Under the pieces are notes generated by a model, which saw only the letters and a list, made by a program, of their open reading frames with translations, was not told where the DNA came from and did no database searches. This document shows, one piece after another, positions 44,260-52,856 of a stretch of DNA of 64,000 nt (the stretch's first letter is position 1; every line of letters starts with the position of its first letter). The position numbers and the translations under genes were made by a program. This stretch comes from Polynucleobacter sp. (GTDB lineage Bacteria; Pseudomonadota; Gammaproteobacteria; Burkholderiales; Burkholderiaceae_D), in NCBI GenBank assembly GCA_021737945.1, contig JAIPCX010000009.1, positions 1-64,000 of the forward strand. Direction: 5' to 3'.

Positions 44260-46151
44260 GCACCAAAGCCAAGGCTAAAAAACATACACCAAACGCCGTT
44301 GCCGCTGCGCCTGAACAAAACTGGTTAGCGACACTAGGACAGATTAAAAGCGATAAGTTTTCTATCGATCAGATTATTCAGTTAGCCGATACTTTGCTGA
44401 AAGCAGGTAAACAGGACCTAACCGATATCGCGTATCAAACATGGATAGCGAGCTCGACCTCGCCGATGAAATTTGTCGCCGCGTTTAATTACGGTGTGAT
44501 GCTGGCGAATTGGAATCGAACCGATGATGCGATTCGTTATTACAACCTCGCTGTACAAATAAATCCTAGCTTTGGTCACCCGCGTATCAATCTTGGCTTA
44601 GCCTTTGAGCGGCAAAACAAACAAGAAGAAGCAGTCGCCCAATGGCAGCTCATCGAAGCAGATCCAGTAATTAAAGCGGCGGCACCGATAGAGATTCGCA
44701 CGACTGCGTTAAATCACATTGGACGTTTACGTGAGATTCAGCGAAATTTCGTTGCCGCGGAAGTGGCGTTGACAGAGAGTTTGTCGATAAATCCGAACCA
44801 AAAAGACGCTCTACATCACTGGTTTCATTTACGCCAAAAGCAATGCGACTGGCCAGTGCTAAAAGAATTTGCTGAAGTTACTAAAAATAGAATAGTGACT
44901 TCCATGTCACCGCTAGCGTGCTTAGCGCATGATGATGACTTGGGTTTTCAGATGTTTATTGGTGAGCGTATCGTGCGTGAAAAATTCACCTTTAACCATC
45001 AGCCTATGGCCGAGCGTAAAAGCTATGGTCATCAGAAAATCCGAATTGGTTATCTCTCAGGGGATTTGTGTACACATGCCATCGGCCTGATCATGCCTGA
45101 GCTGTTTGAATTGCATGATCGCTCACGGTATGAAGTGTATTTATACGATTACGGTCGTGAAGATGGCACCGGCTTGCGCGCGCGTTACAAACAAAATATT
45201 GAAAATTTCGTATCCATTGCTGCGATGACTGATGTGCAGGCCGCCGCCAAAATCCGCATGGATGAGATTGATATCCTGATTGATTTGCATGGCCTCAGCT
45301 TAGGCATACGCGCTGAAATTCTTGCGTACAGGCCAGCGCCGATTCAAATGACGTATTTGGGTTACATCGGTACAACCATGTTGCCGTATGTTGATTACGT
45401 CATCACCGATGAATACAGTTTTACTGAGCCAATGGAACAGTACTACAGTGAAAAACCACTGAAGCTCAAGCATTGCTGTTTGCCGACCGATCGAAAAAAG
45501 CATGTCGACCCGACGCCAACCCGTGAAGAAGCGGGATTGCCTAGCGATAAATTCATTTTTGCGACATTCAACAATGCCTATAAGTTGAATGAAAAAATGT
45601 TTGGCACGTGGCTAAACATCATGAAGCGCGTGCCTAACAGCGTGTTATGGATTGTGGATGACAATCCGTGGGCAACGGCGAATATTCGTCGCTTCACACA
45701 ACAAAACGGCGTTGATCCAGCGCGGTTGATATTTACGCCGCGCGTCATGCCACCGGCCTACTTAGGTCGTATGCCCTTAGCGGATGTTTTCTTGGATAAC
45801 CATCCGTATAACGCCGGCTCAACCGCCAGCGATATTCTTTGGATGGGTGTGCCTATGGTGACCTTGTCGGGCAATACCTTTGTGTCGCGTATGGCAGGCA
45901 GCATGCTGCACTACGCAGGCCTTGATGAACTGATCGCTCACAATCACACCGACTATGAAAACCTCGCGGTGGCTTTATCTGCTGACCCTGAGCGTTTAGC
46001 GCGTATCAAAGCGCAGATGCTCAATCAACGTAATCCGGGTGGATCGTTCGATATGAGCCATTTCACCAAAGAGATGGAAAGAAATTACGAAGAGGCTTAT
46101 ACAAAAATAGCCACTTTCGAGATTCCGCATCATGAACTGGTAATGATCTGA
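44256..46151 (+). CDS. GT41 (O-GlcNAc-transferase/SPINDLY-like) glycosyltransferase with TPR domain
   Basis: A 631-residue cytoplasmic enzyme. The N-terminal half has TPR-like helices (AAFNYGVMLANWNRTDDAIR, RINLGLAFERQNKQEEAVAQ). The C-terminal half carries GT41 hallmarks: KIRIGYLSGDLCTHAIGL with the base histidine region, FATFNNAYKLNEKMF with the conserved lysine, RVPNSVLWIV, and the nucleotide-sugar site AGSTASDILWMGVPMVTLSG. GT41 enzymes add a sugar, usually GlcNAc, to Ser or Thr. The gene is translationally coupled to the tolC of the giant-protein exporter, so the Thr-rich octads are the likely acceptor. The donor sugar is not known. Confidence 0.9.
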   Translation: MSTKAKAKKHTPNAVAAAPEQNWLATLGQIKSDKFSIDQIIQLADTLLKAGKQDLTDIAYQTWIASSTSPMKFVAAFNYGVMLANWNRTDDAIRYYNLAVQINPSFGHPRINLGLAFERQNKQEEAVAQWQLIEADPVIKAAAPIEIRTTALNHIGRLREIQRNFVAAEVALTESLSINPNQKDALHHWFHLRQKQCDWPVLKEFAEVTKNRIVTSMSPLACLAHDDDLGFQMFIGERIVREKFTFNHQPMAERKSYGHQKIRIGYLSGDLCTHAIGLIMPELFELHDRSRYEVYLYDYGREDGTGLRARYKQNIENFVSIAAMTDVQAAAKIRMDEIDILIDLHGLSLGIRAEILAYRPAPIQMTYLGYIGTTMLPYVDYVITDEYSFTEPMEQYYSEKPLKLKHCCLPTDRKKHVDPTPTREEAGLPSDKFIFATFNNAYKLNEKMFGTWLNIMKRVPNSVLWIVDDNPWATANIRRFTQQNGVDPARLIFTPRVMPPAYLGRMPLADVFLDNHPYNAGSTASDILWMGVPMVTLSGNTFVSRMAGSMLHYAGLDELIAHNHTDYENLAVALSADPERLARIKAQMLNQRNPGGSFDMSHFTKEMERNYEEAYTKIATFEIPHHELVMI

Positions 46152-46153
46152 TC

Positions 46154-46978
46154 ATGGCTATTCATATTTACCAAATTTATTATGATCAAGCGACTAAGCA
46201 AGCGCTGGATCCGGGATTTATACCGCTAGATAACAGTAATACTGAGCGGCCTGATTGGTATGAGTTTTGGCCGATTCGCAAATTCTTAAAAGAAAACCAG
46301 CTACAAGAAGATTCTTGGTATGGTTTTTTGTCGCCTAAATTCGCGGGCAAAACAGGCTTTAACAGTAAGACCATCAAAGAGCTAATCACACAGTACGATC
46401 GTGTGATGGATGTGGCATTGTTTTCATCGACCTGGGATTTCATCGCGTATTACAAGAACTGCTTTGAGCAGGGCGAGGTTTGGCATGAAAACATCACGCA
46501 AGTCGCGCAGATGTTTTTTAACGTGGTGGGCTATGAAGTCAATTGTGCCGAGCTAGTAAACCACACGCAAAACTCCGTCACTAGTAATTACGTGATTGCT
46601 AAGCCGATTTACTGGCGCCGTTGGATGGATTTGGCAGACAAACTTTTCGCCGTATCGGAATCCAACACCCCCTTAGGTAACATATTGTCCGGGCAAACTA
46701 CTTACGGGCCGAAACTTTTACCGTTTAAAGTGTTCATACAAGAACGTTTGGCGCCGGTACTACTAGCGAATGAAAAATTCAAAGTGCTCTCGCCTGATCA
46801 AAGCCAGTATCGGCCACTGTTCAGTCACCTGTTCCATGAAAATCTGCGCACGCGTCGTACTTTGCAAACGCTTGATTTGTTAAAGGAGCGGTTCTGTGCC
46901 ACTGGAGATAGGCAGTATCTCGATACCTATAGCAAATTGAAGGCAGAAATCCCTATCAAGCCGACGCGCTTCCGTTAA
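46154..46978 (+). CDS. Uncharacterised protein of the glycosylation locus
   Basis: A 274-residue soluble protein that begins IYQIYYDQATKQALDPGFIP and contains WYEFWPIRKFL, WYGFLSPKFAGKTGF and a late SDQSQYRPLFSHLF-like region. It has no signal peptide and no motif I can assign. It starts two bases after the GT41 gene and therefore shares its transcript. Such proteins recur beside glycosyltransferases; a nucleotide-sugar or glycosyltransferase-like function is possible but unsupported by visible catalytic residues. Confidence 0.6.
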   Translation: MAIHIYQIYYDQATKQALDPGFIPLDNSNTERPDWYEFWPIRKFLKENQLQEDSWYGFLSPKFAGKTGFNSKTIKELITQYDRVMDVALFSSTWDFIAYYKNCFEQGEVWHENITQVAQMFFNVVGYEVNCAELVNHTQNSVTSNYVIAKPIYWRRWMDLADKLFAVSESNTPLGNILSGQTTYGPKLLPFKVFIQERLAPVLLANEKFKVLSPDQSQYRPLFSHLFHENLRTRRTLQTLDLLKERFCATGDRQYLDTYSKLKAEIPIKPTRFR

Positions 46979-47002
46979 TACCCGCGGCGACTTTCGCGGC
47001 GT

Positions 47003-47023
47003 ATTACGGAGACGATCCGTAAT
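47003..47023 (+). promoter_or_regulatory. Stem-loop after the GT41/hypothetical pair
   Basis: ATTACGGA at 47003-47010 and TCCGTAAT at 47016-47023 form a perfect 8-bp hairpin with a 5-base loop. A GC-rich tandem (CGCGGCGACTTTCGCGGCG) lies just before it. No T-run follows, so it is more likely a processing or Rho-related site than an intrinsic terminator. Confidence 0.4.
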
Positions 47024-47075
47024 CACAGCTATCTTGCAACCTCACTAAAGTATTTACTGTCAGGCCGGTCCCACG

Positions 47076-47777
47076 ATGAAAAAGCTTAGCTTGATTTCGC
47101 ATTACTACAATTCGCACGACAAAGCGCAAGACCTGATCGACCATTTGGCGCAAGCCAAGCCCGAGACATTAGAATATCTCGAGTTAATCATTGTGGATGA
47201 TTGCTCGGATGAAGAGCGCATGCTGACCGCGCCTAACTTCAGCCTCAAGTATTTACGCATTATTGATGATATCCCTTGGAACCAATCCGGTGCGCGCAAC
47301 CTCGGGGCCTTGACGTCGGAAGGGAGCTGGCAATTATTTTTTGATATTGACCAGCGTATTTCTTACGAAGGATTAGATTATGTCGTAGAGCATTGCGAAG
47401 GTCTGGCCGACACCGTGATGCATTATTTTTTAGTGAATAATTTCATCGACAGTAATACCAATGAGCAGCTGACGGTTCATCCGAATACGTTTTTAGTCAA
47501 TGCGAACAAATTTCGTCTCAATGGTCTGTACGACGAAGACTTTGCAGGAAACTATGGCTATGAAGATCTGTACTTACCATATTTGTGGGAGCGTAATGGT
47601 GGGACACGCGCAATTATGGGTAATGAGTTTTACTTTACTGATCAGCACTTCAAAACAACAACTTTAAATCGCGATCTCGAACCGAACAAGATAATATCCA
47701 CCCGCAAATTAATGACTGGATTGCCGCGGCCTAAAAGCCTATTGCGCTTTGAGTGGAAAATTCAAAGCATGTCGTAA
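47076..47777 (+). CDS. GT2-family-like glycosyltransferase
   Basis: A 233-residue GT-A fold enzyme. The N-terminal Rossmann-like part reads LSLISHYYNSHDKAQDLIDH then LIIVDDCSDEERM; a probable metal-binding DxD-like motif is LFFDIDQRIS, and ARNLGALTS matches the GARN-type GT2 segment. The C-terminal GNYGYEDLYLPYLWER region resembles acceptor-binding loops of this family. It has no membrane anchor and probably adds a sugar on a cytoplasmic acceptor. Donor and acceptor are unknown. Confidence 0.82.
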   Translation: MKKLSLISHYYNSHDKAQDLIDHLAQAKPETLEYLELIIVDDCSDEERMLTAPNFSLKYLRIIDDIPWNQSGARNLGALTSEGSWQLFFDIDQRISYEGLDYVVEHCEGLADTVMHYFLVNNFIDSNTNEQLTVHPNTFLVNANKFRLNGLYDEDFAGNYGYEDLYLPYLWERNGGTRAIMGNEFYFTDQHFKTTTLNRDLEPNKIISTRKLMTGLPRPKSLLRFEWKIQSMS

Positions 47778-47849
47778 GCGATAGCAAGTGCAAGATTAGA
47801 CAAATTAATTCAATTAATTCAAATTGATTCAACTTCATTCCGTGCTTCC

Positions 47850-48809
47850 ATGACTATCGCCTCTATCTCTGGCATCAAAAATGAATCAGATGTCATCGAA
47901 TCCTTCGTGCGCCATAACGCCAAATTCATTGATGATTTTTATTTTATTGATGACTCGGCCGACAAAACGCCCGCGATATTGGCGCAGTTAGCGGGCGAAG
48001 GCTTTCGTATCTTTACGATTAAGTTTGACACGCGTGACTATCAGCATAGCAAGATCATGACGAATGCTACGCGCCACATCAATCAAGAGCGCAAGTACGA
48101 CTGGATTTTTTATCTCGACGCAGATGAGATTTTGTACTACCCGACCAAAGAGCAATTTCTGCAAACGCTGGCAGCTAATCAGCAGCATCAAGTCGGGGTA
48201 CTGCATCACTATGAAATGGCGGCCAATCAAACGCCGTATTTCAACTCGCTTAATCCGCTTAAAGATTGCTTTAATGTTAGAACGCTTCAGAGTCAGACGA
48301 ATAAGATTTTTATACGCGGCGACATGTTTGATAAAGTCATGATCGGCCCTGGCCAGCATGATGTACTGGCGCTCGATGGCAAACGCTGTGATTATTTTGA
48401 ATCGGGCATGCAGTTAGCGCATTTTCCAGTTCGCAGCGCATCGCAGTATGTGACGCGCACCATCATTATTTATACGAGTTTGCTCGCGAAGTTAAACAAA
48501 ATACCTGGCGAAGGCAATCACGCGATTCGTCAGTATGAATGGTTAAAGCAAAATGATTTTGTGGCGAGTGATGCCAAGGTCACCGAATGGGGCTTGCAGT
48601 TTGGCTTGGACGACAATACCCGCCATCAGTGCAAACTAACTGCTGATCGTCCAGTGCTTCTGGACGATATCGTGTGCAAGTACCACGAGCTGGCGCGCCG
48701 CAATGACACCTTATTACTTGGCTTAGAGCTTGAGCGCGTAGCAGGCTTGCTGAGTGACTTCCGACATAAAACCCATCAATCCGTTGAGCAACTGAAATCC
48801 CTGTTTTGA
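47850..48809 (+). CDS. GT2-type glycosyltransferase (Glyco_tranf_2_4-like)
   Basis: A 319-residue enzyme with N-terminal ISGIKNESDVIESFVRHNAK and DDFYFIDDSADKTP, typical of the Glyco_tranf_2_4 branch of GT2. The metal-binding motif is FYLDADEILYYP. The C-terminal portion (KVMIGPGQHDVL, LAHFPVRSASQY) fits the HxxP-like histidine segment of this branch. It lies 72 bases after the previous glycosyltransferase and on the same strand. Confidence 0.82.
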   Translation: MTIASISGIKNESDVIESFVRHNAKFIDDFYFIDDSADKTPAILAQLAGEGFRIFTIKFDTRDYQHSKIMTNATRHINQERKYDWIFYLDADEILYYPTKEQFLQTLAANQQHQVGVLHHYEMAANQTPYFNSLNPLKDCFNVRTLQSQTNKIFIRGDMFDKVMIGPGQHDVLALDGKRCDYFESGMQLAHFPVRSASQYVTRTIIIYTSLLAKLNKIPGEGNHAIRQYEWLKQNDFVASDAKVTEWGLQFGLDDNTRHQCKLTADRPVLLDDIVCKYHELARRNDTLLLGLELERVAGLLSDFRHKTHQSVEQLKSLF

Positions 48810-48824
48810 AAGCGCTATGGGCGC

Positions 48825-49622
48825 TTAAATAAACGGCCAGTTGGGCAGATGGGCTTCCGCAAAATGCTTTTTCTTTTCTGCAAACCCATCAATCGGCAAA
48901 TCATAGTGGTACATATGCAGCGGCTGAATGTCGAAATGCGCGATACGGGTTTTGTGCTTGTATAAAGCTTTATGAAATATATCCGGACCCATTTCTATAT
49001 AGTCCAAGGGATAATTAGAAACAGAGCCATCAGGAAGGACTTTGTTTAAATAGTCTTTTTGAGTGCGACTGGGGTTTTCTTTTAGCTCGGGTAGTTTCTC
49101 ATCCAAGAATTCATGCAACATATTTAGCATGTCTTCAGTCAAGATGGTTTTTCGTTTGAAAATGAAAGCCACGTGCCCAATCCCAAACGGCACATAATTC
49201 TGTTTGTAATCTTCAAGCTCAGCCGAGCCATCAAATTTTTTGCTTAGTCCAAACTCGGTAGGACTAGTCAGCGGATAACCCAAAGCCAGCGCATCGGGAT
49301 TATTTCTTAAAGTGGCAAATGCATCCACCCAAGATTTGTAGGTGAACTTAATATCGGAATAACCACCACCGAAATGGTGCATCAGATAGACCCGTAGATA
49401 ATCTGACATGTGGCATTCGCTAATGTACTGCGTAGCGGGGTGAAACGGCGCCGAGGGAAGCTCCCATAGCTTGTAAGAGCGCGGTGTTAAAAAAATAACC
49501 GGGCGCTGGGTATTGGCGAGAATAGAAAATACTTCGGTGGCGCGATCCGGTGTGAGCTTATCTTCACCTGGCCACATGCAAAAAATATATTCTCTTTCAA
49601 ATCCGTCAACATCCTCGCCCAC
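48825..49622 (-). CDS. GT32-like/capsular polysaccharide synthesis glycosyltransferase
   Basis: A 265-residue protein with the DXD sugar-binding region characteristic of the Gly_transf_sug group: SDYLRVYLMHHFGGGYSDIK. The N-terminal IFCMWPGEDKLTPDRA and the late HMYHYDLP motif fit capsular polysaccharide synthesis proteins. The gene is the only minus-strand gene in this part of the locus and converges on the preceding GT2 gene, so it has its own promoter in the 49623-49964 gap. Confidence 0.75.
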   Translation of the reverse strand: MGEDVDGFEREYIFCMWPGEDKLTPDRATEVFSILANTQRPVIFLTPRSYKLWELPSAPFHPATQYISECHMSDYLRVYLMHHFGGGYSDIKFTYKSWVDAFATLRNNPDALALGYPLTSPTEFGLSKKFDGSAELEDYKQNYVPFGIGHVAFIFKRKTILTEDMLNMLHEFLDEKLPELKENPSRTQKDYLNKVLPDGSVSNYPLDYIEMGPDIFHKALYKHKTRIAHFDIQPLHMYHYDLPIDGFAEKKKHFAEAHLPNWPFI

Positions 49623-49872
49623 AAAGCTACCCCTGAATGATTAAGTGCCTCTTATTATAAAGATTGCTGGTCATGATTCGGTGACAGTTGGCAAAATTTT
49701 TATGCAAACTCATTTGTTCTGAACCAAAACCCTCTGTAGGCCATCAAATAAACGCCACGATTATCATGCCATTATAAAAACAGCAGTTTACTTGTGGATG
49801 CTAGTTTAGCAATGATGAGAATAGACCTTGGTTTTACGCTTTAACTTCGATAAAAACCAGCTGGTCCAAAGA

Positions 49873-49878
49873 TATAAT
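49873..49878 (+). promoter_or_regulatory. Consensus -10 box for the sugar-nucleotide operon
   Basis: The 342-bp gap 49623-49964 has no gene. A perfect TATAAT at 49873-49878 precedes the epimerase gene by 86 bases; no good -35 is seen at 16-18 bases, so activation may be needed. The rest of the gap is AT-rich and must also hold the divergent promoter of the GT32-like gene. Confidence 0.5.
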
Positions 49879-49897
49879 AGAAGGATTTTCTTACTCA

Positions 49898-49925
49898 TTG
49901 GGGATGTGAACTGTCATTTCCCCAA
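49898..49925 (+). promoter_or_regulatory. Leader stem-loop ahead of the epimerase gene
   Basis: TTGGGGA at 49898-49904 pairs with TCCCCAA at 49919-49925 around a 14-base loop, within the predicted untranslated leader. It may stabilise the mRNA or control translation; no known riboswitch pattern is recognised. Confidence 0.4.
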
Positions 49926-49964
49926 GCATTCAGCCAATTTTAGTATTTGCATTTAAGGCAAGCC

Positions 49965-50921
49965 ATGAAATTCATCATAACCGGCTGTGCCGGTTTTATT
50001 GGAAGTAGTTTGACTGACAGATTATTGTCTATGGACCATGATGTGGTGGGCGTCGATAATTTTTCATCAGGACAGCGCCGGTTTTTAGAGTCGGCTCTGA
50101 CGAATAAAAATTTCAAACTAGTCGAAGCCGATTTGCTCGATCCTGAGCATCTAAACCCCGCTTTTGCCGGCGGTGATGTGGTGTTTCACTTTGCTGCCAA
50201 CGCCGATGTGCGTTTTGGCACCGATCACCCGCGTCGCGACCTTGAGCAAAACACCATTGCGACATACAACGTACTTGAAGCTATGCGCGCCAATGGCGTG
50301 AAAAAAATTCTGTTCTCTTCCACGGGCTCGGTGTATGGCGAAGCGAAGGTTATACCTACGCCTGAAGATGGCCCGTTTCCGATTCAAACCTCGCTGTATG
50401 GTGCCTCTAAATTAGCCGGTGAAGGTTTGATCGCGGCGTATTGCGAAGGCTTTGGTTTTCAGTCGTGGATATTTAGGTTTGTATCGATACTCGGCGAGCG
50501 TTACACACACGGCCACGTATTTGATTTTTATCGTAAGCTCAAAGAAGACACAACTGTATTGCCGGTGCTGGGCAATGGGCAGCAAAAAAAATCCTACCTG
50601 TACATACAAGATTGTCTAGACGCGATGTTGCTGGCTTTAGAAAAAGCCACCGACAAAGTCAACGTGCTGAATTTAGGTGTGGATGGCTATTGCCAAGTGA
50701 ATGACTCTATCGGTTGGATTTGTGAATCATTAAAAGTTAAACCGACGATGCAATATTCAGGCGGCGACCGTGGTTGGATAGGTGATAACCCGTTTATTTT
50801 TCTTGAGACTAAACGTATACAAGCACTAGGTTGGAAGCCGAAGCACACCATACAAGAAGGCGTACTTAAAACCATTGAATTCTTAAAGAATAACGAATGG
50901 GTTTTCGATGAGCGTGATTAA
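49965..50921 (+). CDS. NAD-dependent sugar-nucleotide epimerase/dehydratase
   Basis: A 318-residue extended short-chain dehydrogenase. The NAD-binding motif is ITGCAGFIGSSLTDRLL at the N-terminus, the catalytic Ser is in LFSSTGSVYGEA and the Tyr/Lys pair in SLYGASKLAGEG. It resembles the UDP-glucose 4-epimerase branch, so it probably epimerises or dehydrates a nucleotide sugar. The ATG at 49965 follows an AAGG site; the track start (TTG at 49947) adds six residues. It is the first gene of an operon running through the heptose genes. Confidence 0.88.
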   Translation: MKFIITGCAGFIGSSLTDRLLSMDHDVVGVDNFSSGQRRFLESALTNKNFKLVEADLLDPEHLNPAFAGGDVVFHFAANADVRFGTDHPRRDLEQNTIATYNVLEAMRANGVKKILFSSTGSVYGEAKVIPTPEDGPFPIQTSLYGASKLAGEGLIAAYCEGFGFQSWIFRFVSILGERYTHGHVFDFYRKLKEDTTVLPVLGNGQQKKSYLYIQDCLDAMLLALEKATDKVNVLNLGVDGYCQVNDSIGWICESLKVKPTMQYSGGDRGWIGDNPFIFLETKRIQALGWKPKHTIQEGVLKTIEFLKNNEWVFDERD

Positions 50922-50961
50922 TAGCAGTCACGTCACTCACAACTCGAAAAACTGATAATTA

Positions 50962-51837
50962 ATGACCTTACCACTTCAACACAAAACAGCAATCATCACT
51001 GGCGCAAGCCAAGGCTTAGGTGCGCACATGGCACATCGCTTTGTCGCTGCCGGTGCCAACGTAATGCTATGCGCGCGTGATAGCAAAGCATTACAAAGCC
51101 TGGCTGATGAGTTGCGTGCTATTGCCGCACCTGAACAAAAAATTGCCTTTCATGCGTGCGATATCACACACGAAGCCAGCCCACGTGAATTAGTAGCGGC
51201 CACCGTAAAACAACTTGGTGGTTTGCATGTGTTGGTAAACAACGCAGGCATTTGGGGCCCTAAAGGCGAGGTTGAAGAAAACGACTGGTCGGAGTGGGTT
51301 TACACCGTACAAATTAATTTACTTGCATCTGTGATGATGTGTCGTGAAGTGCTGCCTGCAATGAAACAGCAAGGCTATGGAAAAATCATTCAGCTATCCG
51401 GTGGTGGTGCAACTAAGCCTATGCCACGCACTAGTGCGTATGCAGCCACCAAAGCAGCCATAGTGCGGTTTGCAGAGACCTTGGCTGAAGAAGTGCGCGG
51501 TAGCGGTATAACCGTGAATTCAATTGCCCCCGGTGCGATGAATACGCGCATGCTAGATGAAATGCTCGCTGCTGGCCCCGAAAAACTCGGTGAAGCGCAC
51601 TACGCTAATTTGTTAAAACAGCAGCAAAGCGGTGGTGATTCACCTGAAGATGCTGCTGACTTAGCCGTGTTTCTGGCATCTGCCGCAGGCGATAGCATTA
51701 CCGCGAAACTAATCAGTGCGAAGTGGGATAACTGGAGAGATTTTCCAGCGCATAGCGATGAATTAAACAAAAGCGATGTCTATACATTGCGCCGCATTGC
51801 AGGCCGCGAGCGTGACATGAATTGGGGTGATAAATGA
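50962..51837 (+). CDS. SDR-family oxidoreductase
   Basis: A 291-residue classical short-chain dehydrogenase. The cofactor site is TGASQGLGAHMAHRF near residue 14, with NNAGIWG, catalytic QLSGGGATK and the YAATKAAIVRFAE Tyr-Lys motif. It probably reduces a keto-sugar or a related intermediate in this locus. It overlaps the Gfo/Idh/MocA gene by 4 bases. Substrate is not deducible. Confidence 0.88.
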   Translation: MTLPLQHKTAIITGASQGLGAHMAHRFVAAGANVMLCARDSKALQSLADELRAIAAPEQKIAFHACDITHEASPRELVAATVKQLGGLHVLVNNAGIWGPKGEVEENDWSEWVYTVQINLLASVMMCREVLPAMKQQGYGKIIQLSGGGATKPMPRTSAYAATKAAIVRFAETLAEEVRGSGITVNSIAPGAMNTRMLDEMLAAGPEKLGEAHYANLLKQQQSGGDSPEDAADLAVFLASAAGDSITAKLISAKWDNWRDFPAHSDELNKSDVYTLRRIAGRERDMNWGDK

Positions 51838-52856
51838 CAAACTCCACAGCAGCATCAAGCAAAGTGCTGAACATCGGCATTATTGGTTGTGGCCTGATCG
51901 GGCAAAAGCGTGCGGCAGCTTTAGGCGCAGGCGGTAAATTGGTAGCTTGTGCTGATACCAACTTAGCGCGAGCAGAATCACTCGCTAAAAAATTTAATGC
52001 CGAGGCTTACGACACTTGGCAGGCGCTGATAGCAAGAAAAGATATCGATGCCGTTGTTATCGCAACATTGCATGATTCATTAGCTGAGATAACGTTGGCG
52101 GCGGTTGAATCAGGCAAGCATGTGTTGGTAGAAAAGCCCGCTGCACGCAACCCAGCCGAACTAGAGCCAGTGATTGCCGCTGCAAAAAAGCTTAATCGCA
52201 AAGTACACGTAGGTTTTAATCATCGCTATCACCGCGCGCTGCAAAAAGCGAAAGAAATTATCGATAGCGGAGCCATCGGTGAATTGATGTTTATCCGCGC
52301 ACGCTACGGTCATGGTGCGCGCGTCGGCTACGATAAAGAGTGGCGTTCTGATCCCAAACTATCCGGTGGTGGTGAGCTGATTGATCAAGGACCACACGTG
52401 ATTGATTTGTCGCGTTGGTTTATGGGTGAATTTACGGAAGTCGACGGCTATGCGCATACTTATTACTGGGATATGCCTGTTGATGACAATGCCTTTCTCA
52501 CACTCAAGACAGCTAAAAAACAAGTCGCGTTTTTGCAAGTGTCCTGCACCGAATGGAAAAACACCTTTTCCATGGAAATCTATGGCAAAACCGGCAAGCT
52601 GGATCTTAACGGCTTGGGCGGTAGCTACGGAGTAGAGAGACTCACTTGGTACAAGATGCTGCCTGAAATGGGCCCGCCTGAAACCACTGCGTGGGAATAC
52701 CCCATGGGTGATAACTCATGGGCGTTAGAGATGGCTGAATTTTATGAAGATATCCACCTCAATCGCGATCCGGCAGCGGGTTTGAATGATGCCTTAGCAG
52801 CGTTGACCGTTATACAAAAAATTTACAAGGAGTCTGGTTATGATTTTAGTGCGTAG
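51834..52856 (+). CDS. Gfo/Idh/MocA-family oxidoreductase
   Basis: A 340-residue NAD(P)-dependent sugar oxidoreductase. The Rossmann motif is IGIIGCGLIGQKRAAAL near residue 14, and the cofactor/substrate motif VLVEKPAARNPAE lies near residue 100, with HVGFNHRYHRA following. Such enzymes oxidise or reduce ring hydroxyls of nucleotide sugars. It overlaps the SDR gene upstream and the GHMP kinase downstream (17 bases). With the SDR it may make a modified sugar. Confidence 0.9.
   Translation: MTNSTAASSKVLNIGIIGCGLIGQKRAAALGAGGKLVACADTNLARAESLAKKFNAEAYDTWQALIARKDIDAVVIATLHDSLAEITLAAVESGKHVLVEKPAARNPAELEPVIAAAKKLNRKVHVGFNHRYHRALQKAKEIIDSGAIGELMFIRARYGHGARVGYDKEWRSDPKLSGGGELIDQGPHVIDLSRWFMGEFTEVDGYAHTYYWDMPVDDNAFLTLKTAKKQVAFLQVSCTEWKNTFSMEIYGKTGKLDLNGLGGSYGVERLTWYKMLPEMGPPETTAWEYPMGDNSWALEMAEFYEDIHLNRDPAAGLNDALAALTVIQKIYKESGYDFSA

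Noticed and set aside
47003-47023. Intrinsic terminator after the GT41 operon
   Set aside because: The hairpin is good, but no T-run follows; it is listed only as a stem-loop.
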